A DNA stretch of 39,299 nt from Oxalobacter sp. (GCA_017524145.1 JAFWUI010000037.1:1-39299), one strand, 5' to 3'; shown: positions 1 to 6,154, numbered from the stretch's first letter. The notes: generated by a model not told the origin, from the sequence alone. Made by a program: numbers and translations.

Positions 1-78
1 ATCACGGACTGTCCTGCCTGACTCAACAGCCTTGAGTATGTTCAGTATCTGTGTCTCGCTGAATCTTGATTTCTTCAT
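1..78 (-). CDS. IS3-family transposase OrfA, N-terminal fragment (runs off the window)
   Basis: The reverse strand encodes 26 residues beginning MKKSRFSETQILNILKAVE. This resembles the helix-turn-helix start of OrfA proteins of IS3-family elements, which bind the IS ends and are joined to the OrfB integrase by frameshifting. A good ribosome binding site (AGGAG) lies 8-9 bases before the ATG. The gene continues beyond position 1, so OrfB and the other IS end cannot be seen. The IS abuts the left attachment repeat of the integrative element, so it inserted at or just outside that boundary. The family call rests on the short N-terminus only. Confidence 0.8.
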   Translation of the reverse strand, partial: MKKSRFSETQILNILKAVESGRTVRD

Positions 79-141
79 TCCGTTCTCCTGATTCCGGGAG
101 AACTCCAATTTTACATGCACCTATTTTAGGGGATGGCTACA
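1..141 (-). mobile_element. End of an IS3-family insertion sequence (partial)
   Basis: The truncated OrfA start is preceded by about 60 bases that should contain the IS terminal inverted repeat. Read on the minus strand, the outer end starts TGTAGCCATCCCC followed by TAAAATAGG, which resembles the TG...CCCC tips of IS3-family ends. Similarity to the right-hand copy of the tRNA-His downstream repeat begins at about 140, so the IS edge is placed near 141. The exact tip and any target duplication cannot be confirmed without the other end. Confidence 0.6.
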
Positions 142-252
142 AGTGTGTGACAGTATTTTGCCTAAAATGCGTTAATTCATTGATTTTAAGCAAAAAAATA
201 GTCGCCCTTGAGCGACCATTGAGGATTCTTTGGGGGAAGATGGGGCTCGAAC
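140..252. repeat. Left attachment-site repeat of the integrative element (diverged 3' end of tRNA-His plus its terminator)
   Basis: This block of about 110 bp is repeated in the same orientation at 11243-11357 with only a few mismatches and a 2-base indel. It contains the last part of a tRNA-His gene (GAAGATGGGGCTCGAAC, 236-252), a copy of the tRNA terminator hairpin around 200-219 with a T-run on the minus strand, and AT-rich downstream sequence. Homology to the tRNA stops right after the T-loop sequence, as expected for a site-specific insertion by a tyrosine integrase. The copy cannot make a tRNA. Confidence 0.85.
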
Positions 253-307
253 TGGAATCCTAATATCTTGTTTTATAAGAATTACCAATTTCGCATAAGA
301 ACCATCT

Positions 308-324
308 GTTCCCTAAACTGTTCC
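308..324. promoter_or_regulatory. Possible integrase arm-type site (left end)
   Basis: GTTCCCTAAACTGTTCC here recurs with one difference at 11203-11219, in the same orientation, so both ends of the element carry it just inside the attachment repeats. Tyrosine integrases of the P4 and lambda type bind such arm sites as well as the core. An arm-site role is inferred from position only. The rest of 253-492 holds no convincing gene. Confidence 0.45.
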
Positions 325-492
325 TAATCTAAGTCACTACCTGAATTTCAAGCCCACAGTGCTCGCAAATTCCTTACGTTTGCATTCTATCAGAGAAGAT
401 ATTCAATATCCATCGGCTGACCAAACAGCCGGTTTCCCATGCTCAGAACATCCACCATAAATACCAATGAGAAAGCAACGCCTGGGGAGATT

Positions 493-927
493 ATGGACGA
501 CAAAATCAAGACAAGATTGTTATACGCAACTATTGAGGCATACGGTGGAATACACGAATTTCTGGATGCATTGGCTGAAAAAGTGAAGAACCATGAAATC
601 ACAGAACAGATACAACATCTGACAGAAGTTGGTGACACCATGACCGGCTACCCTACCAGCAGGGACAAGATTTACCGTCATTACATGAACAAGGCTATGC
701 AAAAGGCTAAACGGTATGACCGTAGGAACAAGCCTGAGAAAGCTAATCGATACTACAAGACTGTAAACAACCTGTTAAGCAGATTCATGGGAAGCATCCC
801 TAAAGGTCAGGAGAACCCTAACGACATCTTTGACAGGCTATCCAGAAAACTCCCTGCCTATTATCAGAAACGCACGGTAGAGAACAGTGCCAAACATCTT
901 TACCACCCAAAGCATAGTCGGTACTGA
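493..927 (+). CDS. Hypothetical protein with YGGI motif
   Basis: I do not recognise this 144-residue protein. The frame is open from an ATG at 439, but that codon has no ribosome binding site. The ATG at 493 follows GGGGAG at good spacing, so I start there (MDDKIKTR...). The product is rich in Lys, Arg, Asn and Tyr, is predicted soluble, and has a basic C-terminal half. Residues near the N-terminus (EAYGGIHEFLDALAEKV) resemble a stretch of the low-complexity protein encoded at 5258-6127 (EQYGGIEPLVEALESVV), so the two may share a short domain. It is the leftmost gene of the element and converges on the serine recombinase. Confidence 0.6.
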   Translation: MDDKIKTRLLYATIEAYGGIHEFLDALAEKVKNHEITEQIQHLTEVGDTMTGYPTSRDKIYRHYMNKAMQKAKRYDRRNKPEKANRYYKTVNNLLSRFMGSIPKGQENPNDIFDRLSRKLPAYYQKRTVENSAKHLYHPKHSRY

Positions 928-1045
928 TGTCCTGAAAATTTTGGTCTGCTGGACCTGATTTTTTCACCTGACCGGTAATTTTGATTTTGGAATGTTTTTG
1001 AAATTCCGGTCTGGACAACACCCAACTTGAAGGGGGGGGTCAGGA

Positions 1046-1166
1046 CAAGGCTAATGGAAATTTTGGGGATGAAAATCTGAACAGGAACTGTGTTAATCTG
1101 CGATTCTACATTAGAATCTTTTCAAGTTTCCCCTGACGATTGTCAGGGGATTTTCCATCAGCCTTG
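1046..1166. repeat. 15-bp inverted repeat flanking the 3' side of the serine recombinase gene
   Basis: CAAGGCTAATGGAAA at 1046-1060 is matched in inverted orientation at 1152-1166 (one mismatch, 91 bp between arms). The spacer carries a separate hairpin (CCCCTGAC/GTCAGGGG, about 1131-1150) followed by TTTT on the plus strand, which could act as a terminator between the convergent genes. The remaining sequence from 928 to 1174 shows no gene. The arms could be recombinase sites or simply part of a larger RNA fold. Confidence 0.45.
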
Positions 1167-1174
1167 CCCCATAA

Positions 1175-1735
1175 TCATGATGCCATTGCAGGACGCAGGT
1201 ACTTGTAAAGAGTCCCTCTACTTATATTCAGGTCTTTGGCAATCCTGGCTTTAGGGATTCCAAGTTTTACCATCTCACCAATCTTGGCAATCTGTTCATC
1301 TGTCACTTCCTGCTTGCGTCCAAGGTGAATTCCTTTGGCACGGGCAGCGATAATCCCCTCACGTTGTCTGGCAAGAATCATATTCCGTTCGAATTCCGAG
1401 AATGCGCCAATCATGGAAAGCATCAGTTTTGCCATCGGTGAATCATCCTTGGAATCAAAGGTCAGGTTTTCTTTGACAAACTCCACAGATACCCCCCTGT
1501 CAGTCAGGTCTTTCACCATATTCAGCAAATCAGCAAGATTGCGTGCCAGCCTGTCCATGCTATGGACAACCAGAACATCACCTTCACGGATATACGCCAT
1601 CAGTTCCTTCAATGCAGGACGGTCAGTATTCTTGCCAGATACCTTATCTTCATAGACCTTTTCAACCTGTACATCAGCAAGCTGTCTGTCTGTATTCTGG
1701 TCTGTGGTAGAAACACGTTTGTAACCGATTCTCAT
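1175..1735 (-). CDS. Small serine recombinase (resolvase/invertase family)
   Basis: This 186-residue protein has the full layout of a small serine recombinase such as Tn3 resolvase or the Hin and Pin invertases. The nucleophile Ser9 lies in YKRVSTTDQ, the active-site segment SMDRLARN covers residues 59-66, and a long E helix begins near FSEFERNMI. A C-terminal Hin-type helix-turn-helix spans roughly residues 143-183 (IAKDLNISRGTLYKYL). Such enzymes bind inverted sites and resolve multimers or invert DNA. The ATG has a good ribosome binding site (AAAGGGGATG). A perfect inverted repeat lies in its promoter region (1754-1818), fitting autoregulation or a res-like site. Resolvase and invertase cannot be told apart from the sequence alone. 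Confidence 0.93.
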   Translation of the reverse strand: MRIGYKRVSTTDQNTDRQLADVQVEKVYEDKVSGKNTDRPALKELMAYIREGDVLVVHSMDRLARNLADLLNMVKDLTDRGVSVEFVKENLTFDSKDDSPMAKLMLSMIGAFSEFERNMILARQREGIIAARAKGIHLGRKQEVTDEQIAKIGEMVKLGIPKARIAKDLNISRGTLYKYLRPAMAS

Positions 1736-1753
1736 CTTTCATCCCCTTTCAAA

Positions 1754-1818
1754 GTGTTCATTAACCTATTACTGTTCAGATGTGTATAATAATAACACAA
1801 AATGGCTTTAATGAACAC
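1754..1818. promoter_or_regulatory. Inverted repeat in the serine recombinase promoter (operator or res-like site)
   Basis: GTGTTCATTAA at 1754-1764 and its exact reverse complement at 1808-1818 enclose 43 bp just upstream of the recombinase start. A further half-site-like TTGAACAC lies near 1873. The enclosed AT-rich stretch (TATAATAATA) could hold the recombinase promoter. Recombination sites of small serine recombinases commonly lie next to their gene and double as operators, so this is my candidate. Confidence 0.5.
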
Positions 1819-1928
1819 GCAAAACAGGGGTTTTAGATGATTTTTTCACTGTGTAATAAGGTGTACCTTTTTGAACACTGGTAAAGATGGAAATCAGACG
1901 GGTTGAAAAACAGGAAACCCTGTTGCAA

Positions 1929-2414
1929 TCATTTTGACTGTTTCATTTTGCCCTTGGCGTAAGCAGGTGTTGATTGATGCACAGTGACATCAGGATTGAT
2001 GGTTGCACTGTAATTCAATGATGGCAGAGCTTCTGCATCAACCTTGCCTGATGATGCCAAAGCCTTTGTCAGGACATAGCACCATTCCCTGACCTGACTG
2101 TAAACGAATGAACGGTATCCTTCTGGCAAGGATTCCAGCACATCGATCAGATTATAGGCAATGGCTGTTGATGATGGTGACATCAGGAACAAGGTGGACA
2201 CTGGCACATCAAGCACATTGGCAATCTTGCTGATGGTTGCAAGACTGGGCGCAACACTCCCACGCTCAATCCGTGAGATTGATAATGTCTGAAGGTCAAC
2301 CAGTTCTGCCAGACGTTCCTGTGTCATCTTGGCAGATTTCCTTGCGGTTGCAATATTCCTTCCAAGCTGTTGTTGGATGTCAGAAGTACCTTTGTTCATA
2401 ACGGTATAAGCCAA
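1929..2414 (-). CDS. XRE-family transcriptional regulator
   Basis: This protein of up to 161 residues has a Cro/C1-type helix-turn-helix at about residues 15-70 (NIATARKSAKMTQERLAEL, then LSISRIERGS). It is probably the repressor of the element. The C-terminal 90 residues are unlike known sensor domains and contain no protease motif that I can see. The start is uncertain: a TTG at 2414 lies only 2 bases from the GGAG sequence, while the ATG at 2399 is 17 bases away. A palindrome at 2481-2499, between this gene and the divergent lipoprotein operon, is a plausible operator, so it may control both directions. Confidence 0.85.
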   Translation of the reverse strand: MAYTVMNKGTSDIQQQLGRNIATARKSAKMTQERLAELVDLQTLSISRIERGSVAPSLATISKIANVLDVPVSTLFLMSPSSTAIAYNLIDVLESLPEGYRSFVYSQVREWCYVLTKALASSGKVDAEALPSLNYSATINPDVTVHQSTPAYAKGKMKQSK

Positions 2415-2480
2415 ATCTCCTTGTTTAGCCTGTACACGCTATGTTGTGTGGATTCCTTTCATCATGTAATATCGTTATAT

Positions 2481-2499
2481 GATTGTTAACTATACAATC
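2481..2499. promoter_or_regulatory. Palindromic operator candidate between the XRE gene and the lipoprotein operon
   Basis: GATTGT and ACAATC form a perfect 6-bp inverted repeat around a 7-base centre (TAACTAT). It sits in the AT-rich divergent intergenic region, 67 bp or more upstream of the regulator start and 62 bp upstream of the first lipoprotein. XRE repressors bind such dyads. No strong -35/-10 pair stands out. Confidence 0.4.
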
Positions 2500-2561
2500 T
2501 ACGAATACGAAACCCTCCAATTAATGACAGACGTTATCCCAACAGACTTGAGGTAGCCTAG

Positions 2562-2759
2562 ATGAAGAAAGCTCTGACAATCATATTCACCATACTTGCA
2601 TTGGCATCCTGCAAAGCAGGTAATGAGAATAAAGCATCAACTGTAAAAGGACTGGCTGTAGGTGCTGAAAAAGCTTTCAAAAAGACATCAAATGACAGTG
2701 GAATACCCGTCGGTGCTGGTTCAGCTTACAAGAAAATTGGTATCAAGGAAAACAAATGA
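2562..2759 (+). CDS. Small predicted lipoprotein
   Basis: This 65-residue protein begins with a short signal sequence and a lipobox (LASC, Cys at about 17), so it is expected to be lipid-anchored in the cell envelope after export. The mature part is short, basic and Gly/Lys-rich, with a repeated VGA motif (GLAVGAEKAFKK, PVGAGSAYKK). I do not recognise a family. GAGG lies 8-9 bases before the ATG. Its stop overlaps the start of the next lipoprotein gene (ATGA), so the two are translationally coupled. Confidence 0.65.
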   Translation: MKKALTIIFTILALASCKAGNENKASTVKGLAVGAEKAFKKTSNDSGIPVGAGSAYKKIGIKENK

Positions 2760-3298
2760 TTAAAAAATTACTGACTATTTTGTTTACTGTACTCGCATTG
2801 ACATCATGTAAAGAGGGCGACAACAGCAGTAAATCATCCAACAAAGTAACTGATAAAGTAGAAAATCCTGCAAGAGAAATTAAGCCAAAACCTTCTGAAA
2901 TTTCCATCGCGAATGAAATTAATGTCTCAGATATACAATTTAATAAAGGCGAAGGATATAACTTAACAATAAGTGCCAATGTTACGAATAACTCTTCCAG
3001 AAATATAAAAGGAATTCAGTTTTTAGTTAATTATGATGACATGTTTGGAAATCGCATTGCACAGAAATCATACATGATTAAAGAAATTCTGAATAGTGGA
3101 GAAACCAAAACTTTCACATGGAAAATATACTCCACATGGCATGCCGCGGAAGATTTAGACAACATAAAATATGGTGGTACTGCTGATGGGAAAATTTATA
3201 CCTTAGTTAAAAATGGCGAGGTTAGGGTTACCTTCATAAATCATGCCATAGCTTATGAAGATGGGACGTTAGTCAGGAATAATGATATTATTTTTTAA
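2756..3298 (+). CDS. Predicted lipoprotein, possible FxLYD-like beta domain
   Basis: The 180-residue product has a signal peptide and lipobox (LTSC, Cys at about 18), a Ser/Lys-rich linker and a beta-rich domain of about 110 residues. The segment SANVTNNSSRNIKGIQFLV followed by NYDDMFGN resembles the FxLYD-type pattern of bacterial surface lipoproteins. That is a pattern guess, not a firm family call. It overlaps the preceding small lipoprotein gene by 4 bases and has AAGGA at proper spacing. The gene is clearly more AT-rich than the chromosome to the right, which fits horizontal acquisition. Confidence 0.7.
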   Translation: MIKKLLTILFTVLALTSCKEGDNSSKSSNKVTDKVENPAREIKPKPSEISIANEINVSDIQFNKGEGYNLTISANVTNNSSRNIKGIQFLVNYDDMFGNRIAQKSYMIKEILNSGETKTFTWKIYSTWHAAEDLDNIKYGGTADGKIYTLVKNGEVRVTFINHAIAYEDGTLVRNNDIIF

Positions 3299-3316
3299 TT
3301 TTTATCGATTGGAGTT

Positions 3317-3580
3317 ATGATGAATACATTTACAAAAAATATTTTAGATAAAAATTCAATAAACATGATATTAAATCAACTTAGCAATAAATATGGCTAA
3401 TCAATAAGTTCTGAAGCATTATGTATAAAAGAAACTGAAGATGAAAAATTGAATAATACCCTCCTATTCTTAAAAGACAACGGATATATTAAAGCATTAA
3501 CAAGATTCTATATGGGCAAGGAGGTTGTTATTGATGCAAAAATAACAGTTAAAGGGCAAGAATATATATCAAAAATATGA
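3317..3580 (+). pseudogene. Small gene split by one in-frame stop codon
   Basis: From ATG 3317 (or 3320, which has the better GGAG spacing) to TGA 3578 the frame would encode about 87 residues but for a single TAA at 3398-3400 after 27 codons. The part after the stop reads as an ordinary small domain (LLFLKDNGYIKALTRFYMGK, then KITVKGQEYI), reminiscent of small winged-helix phage proteins ending in a T.KG..YI motif. No alternative start with a ribosome binding site restores the second part. A recent nonsense mutation is the simplest reading. A base-calling error or stop read-through is also possible. Confidence 0.5.
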
Positions 3581-3600
3581 TTATGCCGGGGGGTTTGAGA

Positions 3601-4113
3601 ATGAAAAAAATCATCACGTTAGCTGTATTGTCTGTTTTACTTGTCGGTTGTGGCAACAAGAAAGAAGTAAAATCCGAACAGACCAATCAAGCTGTTACAT
3701 CTCAGCAGATAACCCAACCATCAGCTTCTAATAATGTAGAAGGATTGCAGGGTGTTCAGGGTACACAGAACCTAAAGAACACTGAACCGAACAATCCAGC
3801 AAACCGTAATTGGGAATTTGTTGCAGATATTGACAATGAAGTCAAATCATATATGGATTACAGTTCAATTGACAAACAGCGTCATAGGGTTTGGACTAAA
3901 CTGGATTACGTTGCAGGCGAAAGTAAAGGACTGATTGCTGTCGATTATATCGAAGCAGATTGCGGACAGAATGAAACAAGATTCCTGAAGGAATATTTCA
4001 TCAGAGATGGTGCAGTTGTCGAAGAACATCCTCGTCCATCAATGTGGAGAAAAGCACCTAAGAAATCATTTCATGGATATGTTTTGGATTATGTCTGCGG
4101 AAGGGTTGACTGA
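3601..4113 (+). CDS. Predicted lipoprotein with surface-adhesin-E-like domain (copy 1)
   Basis: The 170-residue product has a signal peptide and lipobox (LVGC, Cys17), a Gln/Ser/Asn-rich linker of about 40 residues, and a C-terminal domain with WEFV, YMDYSSIDK, HRVWTK and a paired Cys pattern (ADC...YVCGRVD). This layout matches the Adhesin_E type of small secreted domain, and that assignment comes from motif resemblance only. ATG 3601 is chosen over the in-frame start at 3577 because it begins the signal peptide. It is the first of two tandem paralogues. Its linker is almost identical to that of copy 2, while the signal peptide and C-domain have diverged. A conserved untranslated block with inverted repeats follows. 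Confidence 0.75.
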   Translation: MKKIITLAVLSVLLVGCGNKKEVKSEQTNQAVTSQQITQPSASNNVEGLQGVQGTQNLKNTEPNNPANRNWEFVADIDNEVKSYMDYSSIDKQRHRVWTKLDYVAGESKGLIAVDYIEADCGQNETRFLKEYFIRDGAVVEEHPRPSMWRKAPKKSFHGYVLDYVCGRVD

Positions 4114-4211
4114 TAAATAAGGTTGAATGAAACCACTTTGAGGAACACTGTAAGAACAAAGTTTGAGCACATTTTCAATTTTGACAGTTTGAAAGTAAAA
4201 GTACATTTCAT
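4089..4211 (-). CDS. Candidate 40-residue antisense small protein (copy 1)
   Basis: Antisense to the end of lipoprotein copy 1, an ATG at 4211 is preceded by a near-perfect GGAGGT at 6-base spacing. It opens 40 codons, MKCTFTFKLSKLK at the start and SFNLIYQSTLPQT at the end. The second duplication copy has an equally long ORF with the same tail, the same reading frame through the inverted-repeat arm and its own strong ribosome binding site, but a different N-terminus. The tail lies partly opposite lipoprotein code, so its conservation may be passive. A small regulatory or toxin-like peptide is one possibility, and chance is not excluded. Confidence 0.35.
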   Translation of the reverse strand: MKCTFTFKLSKLKMCSNFVLTVFLKVVSFNLIYQSTLPQT

Positions 4212-4311
4212 AATTTCACCTCCATTCCTGAGAAATATGATATATGTAAAAAGTGTTAATACAGTAAAGTATGTGTTCCCCAGAACTACACAAGTTCCCC
4301 GAAGTGGTTTC
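4129..4311. repeat. Segment bounded by an 18-bp inverted repeat (copy 1)
   Basis: The arms are GAAACCACTT-tga-GGAAC (4129-4146) and GTTCC-ccg-AAGTGGTTTC (4294-4311): 10 plus 5 paired bases around an internal loop, enclosing 147 bases. The equivalent arms behind lipoprotein copy 2 differ in sequence but remain complementary. The enclosed AT-rich DNA holds the start and ribosome binding site of the antisense 40-codon ORF. It could be a structured RNA or an invertible DNA segment. Confidence 0.6.
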
Positions 4312-4349
4312 GCCCGATTATTGTATCATACATAAAAGATGTTATGGTC

Positions 4350-4398
4350 ATCACTCGTTTTTGAGTGATAAATTAAAAACCCCACTGTTTGCGCAGTG
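4350..4398. terminator. Double hairpin, terminator truncated on the plus strand
   Basis: A first hairpin (ATCACTC/GAGTGAT) is followed by CCCCACTG-tttgcg-CAGTGGG. Unlike the copy at 5209-5237, the stem is followed here by AGAAGAAGGG and the next gene rather than a T-run, so plus-strand termination should be weak and lipoprotein copy 2 may be read through. On the minus strand the stem is followed by TTTTTAATTT and should still terminate. This is probably the joint of the tandem duplication. Confidence 0.6.
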
Positions 4399-4419
4399 GG
4401 AGAAGAAGGGAATAAAAAC

Positions 4420-4932
4420 ATGAAGAAACTATTAGTTGCAGTCACACTGGCTTCAGTGTTCATCACTGGCTGTGGCAACAAGAAAGAAGTTAAATCCGAA
4501 CAGACCAATCAAGCTGTTGCATCACAACAGATAACCCAACCATCAGCTTCCAATAATGTAGAAGGATTGCAGGGTGTTCAGGGTACACAGGCTATTGATA
4601 ACCTTAACAACCCATTAAACAGGAAATGGGAATTTGTATATACAGTGGACGATGAGGTTGAGGTTTATATGGATTATAGTTCCATAGATAAAACCAAACA
4701 TAGGGTCTGGACAAAAATCAAAGGAATCAAGGGTGATTTCAATGGTACAGAAGGTGCAATCTATGTTGAGGGTGATTGTCGAACCAATGAAACCCGTCAA
4801 CTGAAAGGATATTATTACAAGAATGGAAATTTAGTTGAGGAACACCCACATCCTAGAAATTGGGAACCAGCAACAGATAAAAAATCATTCAACGGCTATA
4901 TCCTAGACCATGTCTGCGGAAGAGTTGACTGA
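4420..4932 (+). CDS. Predicted lipoprotein with surface-adhesin-E-like domain (copy 2)
   Basis: This 170-residue paralogue of the gene at 3601 has a lipobox (ITGC, Cys18), the same Gln/Ser-rich linker (about 39 of 40 residues identical) and a diverged C-domain (WEFVYTVDDEVE, VYMDYSSIDK, HRVWTK, VCGRVD at the end). ATG 4420 follows AAGGGA and starts the signal peptide, so the in-frame start at 4396 is rejected. The gene begins immediately after the truncated terminator of copy 1, so the two are probably one transcription unit. The role is unknown. The product is expected to sit in the outer membrane or face the periplasm. Confidence 0.75.
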   Translation: MKKLLVAVTLASVFITGCGNKKEVKSEQTNQAVASQQITQPSASNNVEGLQGVQGTQAIDNLNNPLNRKWEFVYTVDDEVEVYMDYSSIDKTKHRVWTKIKGIKGDFNGTEGAIYVEGDCRTNETRQLKGYYYKNGNLVEEHPHPRNWEPATDKKSFNGYILDHVCGRVD

Positions 4933-5018
4933 TAAATAAGGTTGAATGAAACTGCTTTGAGGAGTTCTGTCATCAATGATGTTATGTTGATAATAATATT
5001 TGAGGTTTCAAGAATCAT
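4896..5018 (-). CDS. Candidate 40-residue antisense small protein (copy 2)
   Basis: An ATG at 5018 follows AAAGGAGGAT at 8-base spacing and opens 40 codons (MILETSNIIINITSLMTE at the start, LLKAVSFNLIYQSTLPQT in the body, then WSRI). Upstream on the same strand a promoter-like pair CTGTCA, 17 bases, TATAAT lies inside the inverted-repeat segment. The central part is hydrophobic but not a clear membrane helix. Length and tail match the copy-1 ORF while the N-terminus does not. The frame stays open upstream to 5141 without another good start. Coding is a hypothesis. Confidence 0.38.
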   Translation of the reverse strand: MILETSNIIINITSLMTELLKAVSFNLIYQSTLPQTWSRI

Positions 5019-5139
5019 AGTTCTATCCTCCTTTCTGTCACTATTGACAATATTCTCAAAAATGACAATAAACAATATTATATAAACAATTGTAAAAGAT
5101 GACAGTCTCCCCAGAGTAATAACTCTTCGAAGCAGTTTC
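4948..5139. repeat. Segment bounded by a 19-bp inverted repeat (copy 2)
   Basis: The arms are GAAACTGCTT-tga-GGAGTT (4948-4966) and AACTCTTCG then AAGCAGTTTC (5121-5139). Compared with copy 1 the outer stem has C-G changed to T-A and A-T changed to G-C, and the inner stem has changed on both sides, so pairing is kept. The enclosed 154 bases share little with copy 1. The sequence outside the arms is nearly identical between copies. Confidence 0.6.
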
Positions 5140-5169
5140 ACCCGATTATTGTATCATACATAAAAGATG

Positions 5170-5238
5170 TTGTGGTCATCACTCGTTTTTGAGTGATAAA
5201 TTAAAAACCCCACTGTTTTGTGCAGTGGGGTTCTTTTA
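5170..5238. terminator. Double hairpin and intact bidirectional terminator
   Basis: An ATCACTC/GAGTGAT hairpin is followed by CCCCACTG-ttttgtg-CAGTGGGG (5209-5231) and TTCTTTT on the plus strand. On the minus strand the same stem is followed by TTTTTAATTT. It should end transcription both of lipoprotein copy 2 and of the convergent low-complexity gene that stops at 5258. Confidence 0.85.
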
Positions 5239-5257
5239 TGCGATTAAAGAATTATTA

Positions 5258-6127
5258 TCAGTAACCATAATCACCGGAATATCCGCCCGGCTGACCAAGT
5301 TTTTCTTTGCCATAATATTTCTTCTTCCATGTGTCATAAGTTGATGGTTTTGATTTTGTGTTTGATGAACCATATTTCTGGGAAGCATAATCTGTTTGTG
5401 CAAACGGATTCATACTTGCTGAATAATCACCCCCAACCATACTCTGACCAACCTGTTTATTTGATGAAGCAATATTCTGCCTAATCTGTTTTGGAGTAGG
5501 CTTCTTACCAACAGGTTTCCTTACAACAGGTTTCCGTACAGGGGCTTTCATCCTGTTTGCCAGTTTTGGTGCTGACGCTTTGGGGGATGATGCTTGGGTT
5601 GCTGACGCTTTTGGTGCACCCTGTTGTTTAACCTGAGTTCCAGTTTGAGTGGTTTGGTTCAGGTTGACATTACCTGTTGCTGTAGCTTTCGCACCCTGAA
5701 TTGCATTAGGTTTGAATGTTGGTGCTGAAACTGGCTTTGCTTCAGGTCTTGGCGAATGGTGGATGCCAGTTTCCAGTTCATCTTGGTCCCACTGTTCCTG
5801 CGCACGTCCAACTGCATCATTGGAATAACGGTTCCAGCCAAAAGGCTTGGCGGCAGGCTTGGCTGAAGGCTGTTGGGCAACTTGGGCAGTCTTGTTTGCA
5901 ACCTGTGTCGGGGTCTTTGCCGGTGTTGTTACTGAAGGTTTGGTCACAGCAGGCTTGGACTGGTACTGTGAAGCATAAGACTGGTTGACTTGTGATGCAC
6001 TGTGTGGCTTCACTGTGTATGAAGGTTTGGTGACAGTTGGTTTAGGTGATGCAGGTTTGGTCACAACTGATTCCAATGCTTCCACCAATGGTTCAATACC
6101 ACCATACTGTTCAACCAGTGATAACAA
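5258..6127 (-). CDS. Pro/Lys/Thr/Gln-rich low-complexity protein (start uncertain)
   Basis: I do not recognise a family. About 290 residues are dominated by P, K, T, A, Q and S, with runs such as KPVVRKPVGKKPTP, and end in a Tyr/Gly-rich tail (GGYSGDYGY). A more ordinary stretch lies in the middle (PFGWNRYSNDAVGRAQEQW), and near the N-terminus LVEQYGGIEPLVEALE resembles the protein at 493. The frame is open to a TTG at 6319, but that region contains a minus-strand terminator (6125-6154) and a better small ORF in another frame, so I place the start at the TTG at 6127 or nearby. No clear ribosome binding site supports any start. The protein is very basic and may bind DNA or surfaces. Confidence 0.55.
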   Translation of the reverse strand: MLSLVEQYGGIEPLVEALESVVTKPASPKPTVTKPSYTVKPHSASQVNQSYASQYQSKPAVTKPSVTTPAKTPTQVANKTAQVAQQPSAKPAAKPFGWNRYSNDAVGRAQEQWDQDELETGIHHSPRPEAKPVSAPTFKPNAIQGAKATATGNVNLNQTTQTGTQVKQQGAPKASATQASSPKASAPKLANRMKAPVRKPVVRKPVGKKPTPKQIRQNIASSNKQVGQSMVGGDYSASMNPFAQTDYASQKYGSSNTKSKPSTYDTWKKKYYGKEKLGQPGGYSGDYGY

Positions 6128-6154
6128 AAAAGCCCCGCCATGGAAGACGGGGCG
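6125..6154 (-). terminator. Rho-independent terminator after the 34-residue peptide gene
   Basis: Read on the minus strand, GCCCCG-tcttccatgg-CGGGGC is followed by TTTTTTG. It sits 30 or more bases past the stop of the small gene at 6186-6290 and before the low-complexity gene, so the two are probably separate transcription units or linked by attenuation. Confidence 0.75.
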
